Origin: Syncephalis fuscata
Taxonomy: Eukaryota; Zoopagomycota; Zoopagomycetes; Zoopagales; Piptocephalidaceae
Assembly (NCBI GenBank): GCA_025786725.1
Contig: JAHLTZ010000136.1
Span: 1-23,436 of the forward strand
Length of the DNA stretch: 23,436 bases
Direction: 5' to 3'
The position numbers and the translations under genes are program-made. This document shows, one piece after another, positions 9,024 through 19,118 of the stretch. The notes below the pieces were generated by a model. It had not been told where the DNA came from, ran no database searches, and saw nothing but the letters and a program-made list of their open reading frames with translations. Numbering within the stretch: the first letter of the stretch is position 1; every line of letters starts with the position of its first letter.

Positions 9024-10451
9024 ATGACCATTCAAAGTAAAGAACACGGTATTGAAGAGCCGATCTGCCAATTCAGGCCACCTGAAGGACTTGAATTAAA
9101 GTCGGCCTATGTCACGCCGCTGGATATGATTATGCCGATGACGTATAATCGTCATATTTACTTTTATCGTAATCCAGATCCGACAACCGAGTTTATGCCT
9201 ACAGAACAACTGGCTGCTGGTCTCGAAAAAGCACTGACCTATTATCCAGTGCTCTATGCCGGTATTACAACACTGCCTGACCTTCAGCGTGTATTTGAGC
9301 CTAGCGGAGCACCGATACCATTGTACGAGCAACAAGTTGACTATGGCTTTGAGAAATTTGAGCCACATTGGCGCCATAAAGATATACCGACTGAACTTGA
9401 TGTACTATCTGTGCGAGCAGATATTGCCAACGCACCAATGTTAGCCGCTCGTATTACACGACTACGCAATAATGAAGGCGTTGTTGTGACTATCGCTGTG
9501 CATCATGTCGTCGCGGACGGGTTCGGCGTGGAAATCTTCATGGAAACCTGGACGGCTTGTGTACGCGGTGAAGAGCCGTCACCGTTACCGTGCCACGAAC
9601 GATCACTTATATCGCCGACGGGCCCACCATCCGAAGAGCATCCCGAATACTATTGGGTCAAACCAGAGTACGCTTCGTTTGAATATGCATTTACACCGTC
9701 TGAAGCGGCAGCTAATGCAGCTGGGGAAACTCCACCACCGCCAATGAAAACGGCAATCTTTCGTGTATCGGCAGAGCATCTTGCCCAGCTTAAACGAGAG
9801 GCGTCACTTATGCCAGCCCCTGACGCTGACCTCGAGGATGTCTCGGACGTTGCATGGATATCAAGCGGCGATGCACTTACTGCACTTATTTGGCAGGCTA
9901 CAACCCGCGCTGGCCATACATCGGGCCAGTTGCAGTCTAGCTTCCATATCGCGGCCAATTCACGCGCTCGTTTTGAGCCTCCATTGCCGTACAACTATTT
10001 TGGCAACGCATCATTTCGCATCAATCCCGTTGCCATGACTGAAAAGCTAAAGCAAATGCCTCTTGGCTATTTGGCTCGGCTTATTCGCAAACGAAACAAC
10101 GAAATGGACGGCAATCGTTTACAATCGGCGGTTAATTGGCTCGCAGCACTTCCTGAGCACCAACGTCTACGCAGTCCAATTCAAGTCATGTTTGGCATTG
10201 ATTTTGCACTGGCCAATCTTGCTTTCCCGCAGATGTATGACGTGGATTTCGGTTATGGACGACCAGTACGTCGTCGCTTGCCTTATGACAATTGGAATGG
10301 CGGCGCTGTCATCTTTAGTCTGCCACCAAGCACAGCTGATGGCCCAGCCGGACAAGAAGGTGTTGAGTTTTACCTCGGTATGCTAGCCGAGAATTTTAAT
10401 CAACTATTAGCCGATGAGGAATTTATTCGATTTGCCGAATATATTGGCTAA
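9024..10451 (+). CDS. BAHD-family (PF02458-type) acyl-CoA-dependent acyltransferase
   Basis: Intronless, 475 aa. BAHD enzymes transfer acyl groups from acyl-CoA to hydroxyls or amines of small molecules; fungal members include trichothecene acetyltransferases. The catalytic HxxxD motif is intact as HHVVADG at residues 160-166 (catalytic His161, Asp165). The C-terminal structural DFGWG-type motif is present as DFGYG at residues 408-412. N-terminal LTPLD-like (VTPLDM) and C-terminal FYLGMLAENF segments also fit the family, as does the length. Its base composition is less AT-rich than the genes to its left but similar to DNM1 further right, so composition alone does not prove transfer. The substrate cannot be read from the sequence; no adjacent biosynthetic core gene suggests a cluster. 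Confidence 0.9.
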   Translation: MTIQSKEHGIEEPICQFRPPEGLELKSAYVTPLDMIMPMTYNRHIYFYRNPDPTTEFMPTEQLAAGLEKALTYYPVLYAGITTLPDLQRVFEPSGAPIPLYEQQVDYGFEKFEPHWRHKDIPTELDVLSVRADIANAPMLAARITRLRNNEGVVVTIAVHHVVADGFGVEIFMETWTACVRGEEPSPLPCHERSLISPTGPPSEEHPEYYWVKPEYASFEYAFTPSEAAANAAGETPPPPMKTAIFRVSAEHLAQLKREASLMPAPDADLEDVSDVAWISSGDALTALIWQATTRAGHTSGQLQSSFHIAANSRARFEPPLPYNYFGNASFRINPVAMTEKLKQMPLGYLARLIRKRNNEMDGNRLQSAVNWLAALPEHQRLRSPIQVMFGIDFALANLAFPQMYDVDFGYGRPVRRRLPYDNWNGGAVIFSLPPSTADGPAGQEGVEFYLGMLAENFNQLLADEEFIRFAEYIG

Positions 10452-10807
10452 AGCAGCACCAATTACTATTGTATTATTTTCCTTATATAAATAAAGCTGT
10501 AAAGCATCGTTTCAGCTTTATAATAATGGTTGTATTTTAAAGATTATTTTGTAACACTATAGTTTTGTATACAACTTTACTGCATAATAAGTACCAAGCC
10601 TTTACAAACATTAAGTAATAATTATCTAATGTAATTTAATGGTCAAATGGCTATATTAAATAATATTCATACATTTAAACTACACATTTGTTCTAGTGAA
10701 CATGGAACTGGGCGGTGAGTAACACGAAAGATTAAATTACTCATTGTAATACTCATATCAGCATTAATAAAGTCTTCAGTCTTTATTCAACTAGTTAATA
10801 ACTAATT
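10452..10807. other. Intergenic region between convergent acyltransferase and chaplin-like genes
   Basis: A 356-bp AT-rich spacer between two gene 3' ends. An AATAAA at 10490-10495, about 40 bp after the acyltransferase stop, is a good polyadenylation-signal candidate. I see no further gene. Confidence 0.5.
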
Positions 10808-11005
10808 TTATTCAGATTCCTTGCCAGAGGTATGCGTGAGTGCACCAATTACAACAGCAGTGTTAGCAACAACATTCGTCGGAACATGGACTGGTACTTG
10901 AACAAAATTGCCTTGAGGAATTGGTGTTGGTCTGGCAGTAACTATAGCCATATGGACAACCAATATACTGGCAAAAGCACAAATAAAAGTAATAGAGCTT
11001 TTCAT
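10808..11005 (-). CDS. Small secreted protein with chaplin-like domain
   Basis: 65 aa from the ATG at 11005; the frame is open further upstream but without a further in-frame ATG. Residues 1-24 are a signal peptide (hydrophobic core to VTA, cleavage before RPTPIP). The mature peptide is only about 41 aa. Residues 31-56, with the core GNFVQVPVHVPTNV then NT-x-VVIG-x-L, closely follow the chaplin domain pattern GN.VQVPVHVPVNVCGNTVNVIGLLNP. Chaplins (PF03777) are amyloid-forming hydrophobic surface proteins best known from Streptomyces aerial hyphae. The paired cysteines of many chaplins are absent here (V46 at the first site), as in some short chaplins, and the tail HTSGKESE is charged rather than the usual NPAFGN end. 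It shares a 208-bp divergent promoter with TAZ1. Family match is by eye; it could be convergent. Confidence 0.72.
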   Translation of the reverse strand: MKSSITFICAFASILVVHMAIVTARPTPIPQGNFVQVPVHVPTNVVANTAVVIGALTHTSGKESE

Positions 11006-11213
11006 ATTGATAGTAGTATAGTTGAACCGGAAACTGAAGCGTTTACTGTATATAACGAATAGTGTTTGACAGAACAAAGGTTATTTCGTAACAAATATAT
11101 AGAAAGAGCGTCAGTACTCATTATAATCCAATCGAACATCAATAAATCTTCTAATCAGCCATCTAAATAACATTTTTCTTTTAACTTTATTAATCTTTTA
11201 TATAGTCACTACA
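11006..11213. promoter_or_regulatory. Shared divergent promoter of chaplin-like gene and TAZ1
   Basis: Only 208 bp separate the two start codons, so both promoters must lie here unless they extend into genes. The sequence is AT-rich, with pyrimidine tracts just before the TAZ1 start. No specific factor site is identifiable. Confidence 0.5.
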
Positions 11214-12498
11214 ATGAACACCGGCCACTTTGTTTCGCCTTCTGTAAGAAGTTTTGCGTGGCATTTAGCTTCACGGGCCACATTCCTTTCAGTGGGTCTG
11301 ACCAGCAAAGCATTTCTTTCATTAGGCGTATATAGCCAACTATATGGTATGGATAGATTGCTACAACTACTTCATGATCCCCAGCGTAAACAGCCTATTA
11401 TTACAGGCAAGTAAATGACGCGTCCATATCTATTCTATTTACTTATATCGATGTCTATGTAATAACTTTTGAATTAGTCGCCAATCATGCATCGACGTAG
11501 GTAGACCATGACTGCCGCCCATACGACGACAATAGTTCTATCGACACGCGACTGACCGCCTAACACAACGACAATGACTACTATTACACTATATTCTCTT
11601 TCTTCTTTCTTTCTTTTATTCTAAACTTGTAGACTCGATGACCCGTTACTCTGGGGATTCTTGCCGGCGCGTACACTTGCTCAACCAAGATCTATTCGAT
11701 GGTCACTAGGTGCCAAGGAGGTTTGTCACAAGAACAAGTAGGTCAATATACCAATCAATTTCTTGTCTATAATAACAACTTCTCTAGAATACTTGATCGG
11801 TTCTTTGAAGTTGGAAAAACATTACCAATTGTTCGTGGTGATGGTATTTATCAACCAGCTATGAATTTTGCACTGGATCGATTAAATAATAATGAATGGG
11901 CAAGTATTACTGTGTATTAACTAGAATAATGAAGATGTTTATTGAAATAATTTAAATCTTACATTATTATTACTATCAATATTTTCTATACTATTTCTAT
12001 TGTAATACCATAATATAGGTCCATATATTTCCAGAAGCACGGGTCAATCAGTTATCTGAAATGGTACGCTTTAAATGGGGTGTAGCTCGACTTATTATGG
12101 AGTGTAAAACTTTACCAATTGTACTGCCATTGTGGCATCAAGGTAATATCAATAAAAGCACTATTACATTTAGTCTAATCTACAATCTACAATCTACATA
12201 TATATATATAGGTATGGCAAATATTATGCCATTAAATTCAAATTTTCCTTTACCACGTCTAGGTAAACGTCTTGTATTAGCCATTGGTGATCCAATCCAA
12301 CTTGATGATTTATATGTAGCCAGTCGACCACTTGTTACTCGACAATATAATTCAATGCCGAACATGGCAAACAAGACAGGATCTATCTATAATATTTATA
12401 ACGATGAACCAAAAGCCGTAGTTGATATGCGTATACGTATTATTGATCGGCTATATAGTGCACTTGCATCACTTCAGCAACAATATAAAATATACTAA
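11214..12498 (+). CDS. TAZ1: Tafazzin, mitochondrial cardiolipin-remodelling phospholipid-lysophospholipid transacylase
   Basis: Six inferred exons: 11214-11406, 11478-11496, 11633-11737, 11788-11899, 12019-12142 and 12212-12498, coding 279 aa, the usual tafazzin size. The acyltransferase HX4D motif is formed by splicing: NHAST from a 19-nt exon joins LDDPLLWG, giving His68 and Asp73. WSLGAKEVC, FFEVGKTLPIVRGDG, a VHIFPEARVN block (the family's FPEGKVN) and RFKWGVARLIMECK...PIVLPLWHQGM follow in the family order. Two introns (11407-11477 and 11900-12018) must use GC-AG boundaries with GCAAGT donors, because nearby GT choices break the conserved frame. The N-terminal hydrophobic stretch fits interfacial membrane association. 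In known systems the enzyme acts on the inner and outer mitochondrial membranes facing the intermembrane space. Confidence 0.93.
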
Positions 12499-13219
12499 TT
12501 ACTTATTTACAATGTACATGTGTCATAATTAAAATTATAACTATTTGTAAAGGCAACTACAATCACATATTTATATCGACCATTAAAATGTCTATGATAA
12601 CAGGCGATAAAGGAGAAGACGATGAACAACAGTAATAATATAAATTGATATTTATCCATAGACCAGTTTGAATAGATCCAAAAATAGATATGAACAATCC
12701 AGTAGAAAGATAAATAAATCCAATTATCCAGTGTTGTCGTTGTATTAGGATTAGCAGTAACAATAACAGTAGTGGTGGTGGTGGTGGAGTGGTAATGGTG
12801 GAGGTGGTAGTATTAAAGATCCAAATACTACAATAGTAAATGGTAGAACGGATGGAAAATACTTATTATTTCTTGCCGAAAATCTTCTTTGTAGACCTGT
12901 ACAGTTGTGGATAGACGCATGTGAATATGCGTGCAAGTTCAGAAATGTATATTTGTATTCATTATAGGAACCGCTTTGCACCTCGAACCCTGTATAATAC
13001 AGAAGACAGAGAGAAAACAGAGCATAGACCGCGGTTCCATAACAAACAAGTGTGAACACCATAGTATAATCAAAAGTATAGATGCCATTACTGGATCTAT
13101 TGCACAATCCTCCCTTTCCTACTCTACTCTATTCCTTTTACTTTTACTTGTATATTATTACTATTTCTCTCCTCTCACTACCCTTTACTCTATCATGTCT
13201 ATTTCTTTTTATAATTCAC
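12499..13219. other. Intergenic region between TAZ1 and septin 3' ends, with unresolved minus-strand frames
   Basis: 721 bp between convergent genes. A short GTG/CCA-type repeat lies around 12772-12800, with TC-rich tracts near 13110-13190. Minus-strand frames encode hydrophobic stretches (for example 12563-12763 and 12751-13107). The longer has no ATG at its 5' end, and I could not join them into a convincing gene. A possible extra terminal septin exon at 12896-12866 is discussed in the findings. Confidence 0.4.
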
Positions 13220-14965
13220 TTACCCGTAGAGAAGATTACGCTGACCAAGTAGCGCATCCAGTTCGCGTTCTTCCTCGTTCATCATACGTTTCTGTTCCTC
13301 GAGTTCGGCCATAAGCTGTGTACGGCGTGAAATCAATTGCTCCTCACGTTCCCGTAGTGTAGCTTCCTTCTCACGAACCTTTTGTACAAAGGCACTTCGC
13401 ATATCTTCTTCTTTACGGAACATTTCATCAACCATGCTTTGCTTAGTAGCCTCAATACGTGTCTCATACGCATCATCACAGGCTAGAATCGACTCACGTC
13501 GTCCACCGGCCCGCAATTGACCTGCACGGTAATTGGCATAATGATGCGTGTGTGTCGTCTCGATAAGATCGGCAAGACACGTATCCATAAGCATACGACG
13601 CAAATGAATAAAATCACAATGATTTTCATCATCCACTGATAAAATAGTCTATTAGCTATAGTGTTTGTTATATTCCCGATTACTTACCGGCTACTGTGCC
13701 CCAACGATAAACACGACCACGCGTCTTTCGACCATTAACCTCGACAAGGCGGTCACTGCCAATAACCGAGAATGGAATATATTGCTACAGATAATGAGTA
13801 ACCGTAGTATTATTAATAAATAGATTTATACTTACTTCAAGGTCTTGGATATGCTCCTTTTCATCAGTAAAGGCTGTTGGATACATAGGAATACTATGGC
13901 GTTCAATGTCACTTAAAATCTAATAATGCCATCGATATTAGTACTGTTAATACAATTGCAACCATTACTATTTACCGAACGTTTAAAGAAGGCACGTTCC
14001 GTTGGCGTCAGTGTATCAGCCTTAGCAATGACTGGAATGACATTAACCTTCTTTGACAAAGTCTTTAATACTTCAATATCTAATTCCTTTAATCTGTATT
14101 GCGTCAATTAGCGTATATTTAGTAGATACTCCTTTTTAACCTACTTGTGGCCCGTAGGCGTGACAAAGTAAAGTAGAGCATGGACACGTGTATCCGGAAT
14201 GGCCATACGAAAGTTTGGACTGCGTTCTGCTTTAAGATAAGCATCAAATTGCTCATCAATATACTCTACAATTGGGAATAGACTAGGAAATAGTGATGAG
14301 TTACACTAGTGTAATAAATTGAATACGATCTAGTTACTTTGATTCACGATTCAACTGGTCACCAAAGCCGGGCGTATCAATGACCGTAAGATTAAGCGTA
14401 ACACCGCTTTCACTGAGTTCTATTTATTGTGTATAAGTAATCTATGCATTTGACAGTGCATACAATGCCTTACCATAGTATTTTGGATCTATTTGAACGG
14501 TTTTTGTATCTTGCGGAGTTTTTGGCAATATTTCTTCGGTAAGATCGGTGTTGAATAGCGTGTTCATAAATGTCGTCTTGCCTAGACCCGTATCGCCTAT
14601 AGCATAGTAGGAGATTATTATATGCATGTTGGATGTTAGCAATCCGCCGTCGGACTATTAATAATAAATTGCCACTTACCGACTACCATAATATTAAAGA
14701 CAAATGGACGTCTACGTGTACGTTCATATGTTTGTTTTGGCAATGCTTCAATACCAATCTCGTCGGTCAATACTACATCCATAGATTTTGGTACCTTCCA
14801 TGGTCCAGGATCTGGAAAGCGGCCACTGCATACAGCATTAATATAAGTGCGACTATGTGCTGAAGTAGCTTACCGATTTTGAAGGGCATATTCCTAGTAT
14901 ATGCACCATTAATAGATTAGCTTGTGATAGAGCCATATTGACTATATGCTACTTACAAGAGGCAT
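13220..14965 (-). CDS. Septin GTPase with C-terminal coiled coil
   Basis: Ten inferred exons: 14965-14957, 14893-14874, 14825-14680, 14596-14474, 14419-14338, 14282-14145, 14093-13976, 13919-13836, 13784-13688 and 13635-13220; all introns are GT-AG and phases fit, giving 410 aa. GTPase motifs are intact: P-loop GDTGLGKTT, switch-II DTPGFGD, and AKAD for guanine specificity. The septin unique element follows: [19 protein letters not shown] then HYANYRA. The last 80 residues form a heptad-rich coiled coil ([16 protein letters not shown] onward). The first exon encodes only MPL and the second seven residues. Septins form hetero-oligomeric filaments at septa and hyphal necks. The intact P-loop lysine and coiled coil argue against the Cdc10 (no coiled coil) and Cdc11 (degenerate P-loop) classes; I do not assign a specific orthologue. 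Confidence 0.93.
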
Positions 14966-15603
14966 GATGAAGTAAAATCTTACTGAAGATGCCGATTATT
15001 ATTAACACTCGCAAGTAAATAGTAGTATAGTGCTGTAATAAGCGGAAATAATAGAGTGTCACGCTGGTCAATTCCTAACCGGCAAAAACACTAGGTGATA
15101 AACAGTAGTAACAGCAATTACAGGAGGTAACCGCTGGTAATAAAGACAGGGAGGAGTGTTACGGGCAGTGCGTTGGTCAGTGTCCGTTTAGACGAGGGTT
15201 TTAGAATGAAAGGAGACGCGTGCTTGTGCAAGAGATGATGAAGCCACTTGAAAGAATAAGCAGATAAGCTGGATGGATAGGTGCAGCTCATGGCCATAGC
15301 CAATCAGCGTGTGCTATTCTCTATCGGAGCTTGTAAGGATGCGTCGTAATTTGTGTGTGTGTGTGTGTGTGTGTGTGTAATGTACACATGTCACCACATG
15401 CATTCAATAAATTGAGACTAATCAATCGTGTTCAAGGCAAGTTATAAAATCGTCGATAATTAACAAAATAGATTTGATTGATTAATTAAGAGTACACACA
15501 TATATACATACATATAGACATACATATAAATACATATAAATACACACATATATAATTCAAGGGTGTTACATTGAAGGACAAGTGTAATAATAGCTATTTT
15601 AAT
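14966..15603. other. Septin upstream region / mL50 3' region
   Basis: 638 bp separating the septin start from the 3' end of the next minus-strand gene. It should contain the septin promoter. It includes a TG microsatellite and an AT-rich ACAT/ACATA-type low-complexity stretch around 15490-15555. No gene is supported; the 61-codon frame at 15118-15303 has no family resemblance. Confidence 0.5.
15352..15378. repeat. (TG)n microsatellite
   Basis: An uninterrupted 27-nt TG dinucleotide run in the septin upstream region. It is likely length-polymorphic and could be useful as a marker; no function is implied. Confidence 0.95.
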
Positions 15604-16431
15604 CTAGGCACGAACCAACTCTTTGACTTCTCGTTTGGCCTGTTTATCAAATTTGATAAATGTTAGATTGGGTGGCAATTCTTCAACCTTCTCTTCAAAG
15701 AAACGTGCTACTGCATGATTAACACGGGCTGGTTGCGGTAGATGCATATTAGGTGTAGTGGCTATTGCTTGGTCATAAAGTGCTTGGGCCAAGTCACCGC
15801 CATTAACAACATTAGTAAGTGCACGGTTAGGCAAATGAATATGGCATGTCTCCATGGCTTGTACAATGACCTAATAATACATCAATATATAATTATTAAT
15901 TATTAATTAATTACTTTTATTAATATCTTACCTCGTATTTTAAACGTTGAGGTCGAAGTGGCACAGTCTGCCAATCTTGACCCACTTGTTCACTTGATCG
16001 ATGATGAGCAATAATGGCTGTTTTAACCGCTTGATTAATAGATTCAATATCTGCTTCGGACGATGTGGCATGCAATCTACATAGTATCATTTAGTAAATC
16101 TACTCATTATTAATAATGCCGTTACTTACTTTTCCATCCAGCCAGGTACTCTTGGTTCAGTATCTGATGTCCATGCAATATTGTCAATATCTGTAGTTGC
16201 TACATCTTTGGATGCTTGTTCAGTATCCGGTGTTACTGTTACATTAACCGGTTCGTTTACTGTATCTGGCGGCGATTCTTCTGGTTTCTTCTCCTGATCT
16301 CCACGACGAAACCAACCGAAAATACCATCGCTTTTACTTGATTCATAACGTGTAGCTCCTACCGCCAGTACACGGCCTGGTCTTAATAAGCCGGTGGGCC
16401 GTGACATGGACGATAATAATACGCGATTCAT
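15604..16431 (-). CDS. Probable mitochondrial large-subunit ribosomal protein mL50
   Basis: Three inferred exons: 16431-16130, 16076-15932 and 15870-15604, with GT-AG introns in phase, giving 237 aa. The N-terminus (MNRVLLSSMSRPTGLLRPGR...) is rich in Arg and Ser and free of acidic residues for about 30 positions, as in a mitochondrial presequence. A Pro/Glu/Thr-rich linker follows. The C-terminal half carries PQRLKYEVIVQAMETCHIHLPN then a conserved-looking LTNVV..DL segment, which resembles the Ribosomal_L50 (PF10501) pattern in which a 'RLKF' strand precedes 'H.IPN..L'. The match is from memory of the family pattern and is moderate; another mitochondrial protein is possible. It shares a 279-bp divergent promoter with NOC4. 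Confidence 0.62.
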
Positions 16432-16710
16432 AATTATATATAAACTGAATCTTAATAGCCTACACCAGTACAGCAAGATCCGCCTATCCACACAACTCAA
16501 CCTTTTTCTTCTTATTTGCAATTAAATGAACAAGAAAAGATCGATTAGTATTTGTGTGTGTGTATTTGTCTCGGTGTAAACGTGAATAAAATGTAATGAT
16601 CAAAAATCAAATGTAAATCATAGTACAAAGTTGTAAATAAAAAAAAATAAAAAAATCACAGCTTACATCTTTTACGTTATTTCTTTTGTCGTTTATATAA
16701 ACTTTACAAT
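16432..16710. promoter_or_regulatory. Shared divergent promoter of mL50-like gene and NOC4
   Basis: 279 bp between two start codons. It contains a short TG-rich tract near 16551-16562 and an A-rich tract (about 16637-16658) close to NOC4, of the poly(dA:dT) type that often lies in nucleosome-depleted fungal promoters. No defined factor site is claimed. Confidence 0.45.
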
Positions 16711-18976
16711 ATGGTGAGCCAAGAGTTGAAACGGAAGCGCTCTGTAGCTGCTGTAAGTTATAGCTGGATATTAAGAGTCCTATTTATAAAGCTAACTATA
16801 ATGAATAGACGGGGAATTCAGATTATGCTGAATTGATTGAACAAGCACGCCAACTGGCCCAGCGTGTACGAGAAAGCAAGCGTAATCTTAATGATATTCT
16901 ACAGTTGATTGAGTTTTGTCAGGTAGATAGATTCTATAGCTATTTCTATTTTACTTATTGTATTTATTGTATTTATAGCATAAATCATCTGAAGTTGTCC
17001 ATGCTACCGTACAAACTACCGGCCGTTTATTTGCCGACCTATTAAAGCAGGGTGACTTACCCGTACTAAAAGAAACGGCCCCGGCCGATTCAGCCCAAGC
17101 AACGGTCGCCGACTGGCTTCTTGAACAATATGGACTATATATAGATCGACTTATTGCTTTATTGAACCATCGTCAAGTAGCACTACAGCTTGTATCACTC
17201 GATACACTACTACTGCTTGTACGAGTAGAGTCAGCCTATATGACAAGTCTAGAGGGCAGATATATATTTGCTGTTAAATTGTATGGACGTATTATTTCAA
17301 CTATTTTAAACACAACTTCATTAGATGAAAATTTATTACGAACATTTGAGGATAAATATCATTTGAAATATGATGACTTACGTTATCAAGGATTCTTATT
17401 AATGACAGATATATTCAAGACTGCTTCAGGTGTACTAAGTGAACATGAAGCAGCTACTGCCAAGGTAATGCTATAAAGTATCCTATATTATATAGCAACT
17501 ATTAACCATTAACCATTATATTAGAAACGCCGTGTTGATGGATCACGGTCCAATCTACAAGTATTAGTTGATAATGGATTTCTTATACTTGAGCGTTTAC
17601 GTGCCTTCCCTTCAGATGATTCACGTATTAATACTTTCTGGACTGATGTTAGCCTTGCCGGTAATAACTATTGAATATTTTTAACTATTTAATCTAACCA
17701 ATTGGTTACTATTATTATATATTATTAGAGGCAATGCATAAGGATGATGAAAAACGTCGTCATCAAATATTGCAATTAAAAACTCATCGAAAGGCATTTG
17801 AAGGTTGTTGGCTTGCCTATCTTAAATTGCCACTTACTTTAGAATTATATCGAAAGATTCTATTAATTATGCATAAACGATTAATTCCATTTATGGCACA
17901 GCCAACTTTATTAATGGATTTCCTTACTGATTCATATAATGCAGGTATGTTACTAATACTATAATATTTATCGTAAAGCTAATTGTTACTATTATTATTA
18001 TTATAGGTGGTGCTATTAGTCTACTTGCTCTTAATGGTCTATTTACTTTAATACATAAACATAAACTGTAAGTTATTGTAGAGTAGCTTTTTACGATATC
18101 TAATACTTTATTTTATTAGTGAATATCCTGATTTCTACAAGAAACTGTATGCTCTGTTTGATCGCAATCTTATGCATGTCAAGTATCGCGCTCGTTTCTT
18201 CCGTTTGGCCGCCATCTTTCTTGCCTCTACGTAAGTTTGATTCATTATATGATAATATCGTTAATTTACCCTTTATTTACTAGGCATCTTCCTGCTTATT
18301 TGGCTGCAGCATTTATTAAAAGAATGGCTCGTTTAACGTTGTCAGCTCCGCCTTCTGGTATTGCTATCATAATCCCATTTATATACAATCTACTTCGACA
18401 ACATCCATCGTGTATTGTGTTGATTCATCGTATACCTGGTCAAGATGAACAAGAAGGCAAGTATTTAATAGTATTTAATAGTATTTATATATTTATAATA
18501 CTAACTGATATACTAGTGTCTACCATCAGTGGATTAGATGCTGATCCATATAATTACAATGAAGAAGATCCAGCTAAATGTCAAGCCATTCATAGTTCAT
18601 TATGGGAAATACAAGCAAGTATTTAATTAACCATTGTCCATGCACTTATTTACTAATGACTATCTATTAATATTTACCATTTAGGCATTGGATAATCATT
18701 ATTATGCCAATGTTGGTACATTAAGTCAAATATTCTCTCAACATTTCAACAAACCATCTTATGATTTAGAAGACTTTGTAGATCATACGTATTCAACGGT
18801 AAGTGGCCGTTTTAATAGAATATAAATAGAATGCTTATTTAATAATATAGCTATTTGATGCCGAGACAAATCGACGAATTAAAAAGACACCAGCCATTGA
18901 GTATTACAACGAACCAAGTCTATTTGAAGATGACGCAGCATTACTACAAGACTGGAATATGAATCTATTCGAATGA
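16711..18976 (+). CDS. NOC4: Nucleolar complex protein 4 (NOC4), 40S ribosome biogenesis
   Basis: Eleven inferred exons: 16711-16752, 16809-16922, 16979-17464, 17525-17660, 17729-17944, 18007-18067, 18120-18230, 18284-18456, 18517-18614, 18685-18798 and 18851-18976, coding 558 aa, close to known NOC4. The conserved CBF/Mak21-type region is unmistakable: FLTDSYNAGGAISLLALNGL across one splice site, EYPDFYKKLYALF, VKYRARFFRLAAIFLAST, HLPAYLAAAFIKRMARL and PPSGIAIIIPFIYNLLRQHP, then GLDADPYNYNEEDPAKC. NOC4 with Nop14 supports small-subunit maturation and nuclear export in known systems. Introns 18457-18516 and 18615-18684 need GC-AG boundaries (both GCAAGTATTTAA) to keep the conserved frame. Its 3' end faces DNM1 only 142 bp away. 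Confidence 0.95.
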
Positions 18977-19118
18977 TTATCTTCTAACTATTAATAAAAT
19001 ATTAAACAAAAAAGACACTGAAACGTTTAATCGTATTACTGATGACATACTGTTATGTTTATTATTAATATGTTGATTGGTTGGCTTGCTTATTTGCAAG
19101 TCATCATATCTCCGTTTA
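18977..19118. other. Short convergent 3' spacer between NOC4 and DNM1
   Basis: Just 142 bp hold both transcription ends. An AATAAA-type motif occurs near 18993-19000 shortly after the NOC4 stop. The two 3' UTRs probably overlap (inference). Confidence 0.4.

Noticed and set aside
9024-10451. Claiming horizontal transfer of the BAHD acyltransferase from its lower AT content and lack of introns
   Set aside because: DNM1's large exon has a similar composition, and intronless genes occur in the neighbouring duplicated units; BAHD enzymes are common in fungi. The evidence is insufficient without phylogeny.
12975-13000. GGTTCGA-like motif suggesting a tRNA T-arm (minus strand)
   Set aside because: No matching acceptor stem, A-box or cloverleaf could be found around it.
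12563-13107. Possible multi-pass membrane protein gene on the minus strand between TAZ1 and the septin
   Set aside because: Hydrophobic frames exist but the longest lacks an ATG start, contains simple-repeat-encoded Pro/His stretches, and I could not join frames with convincing splice sites.
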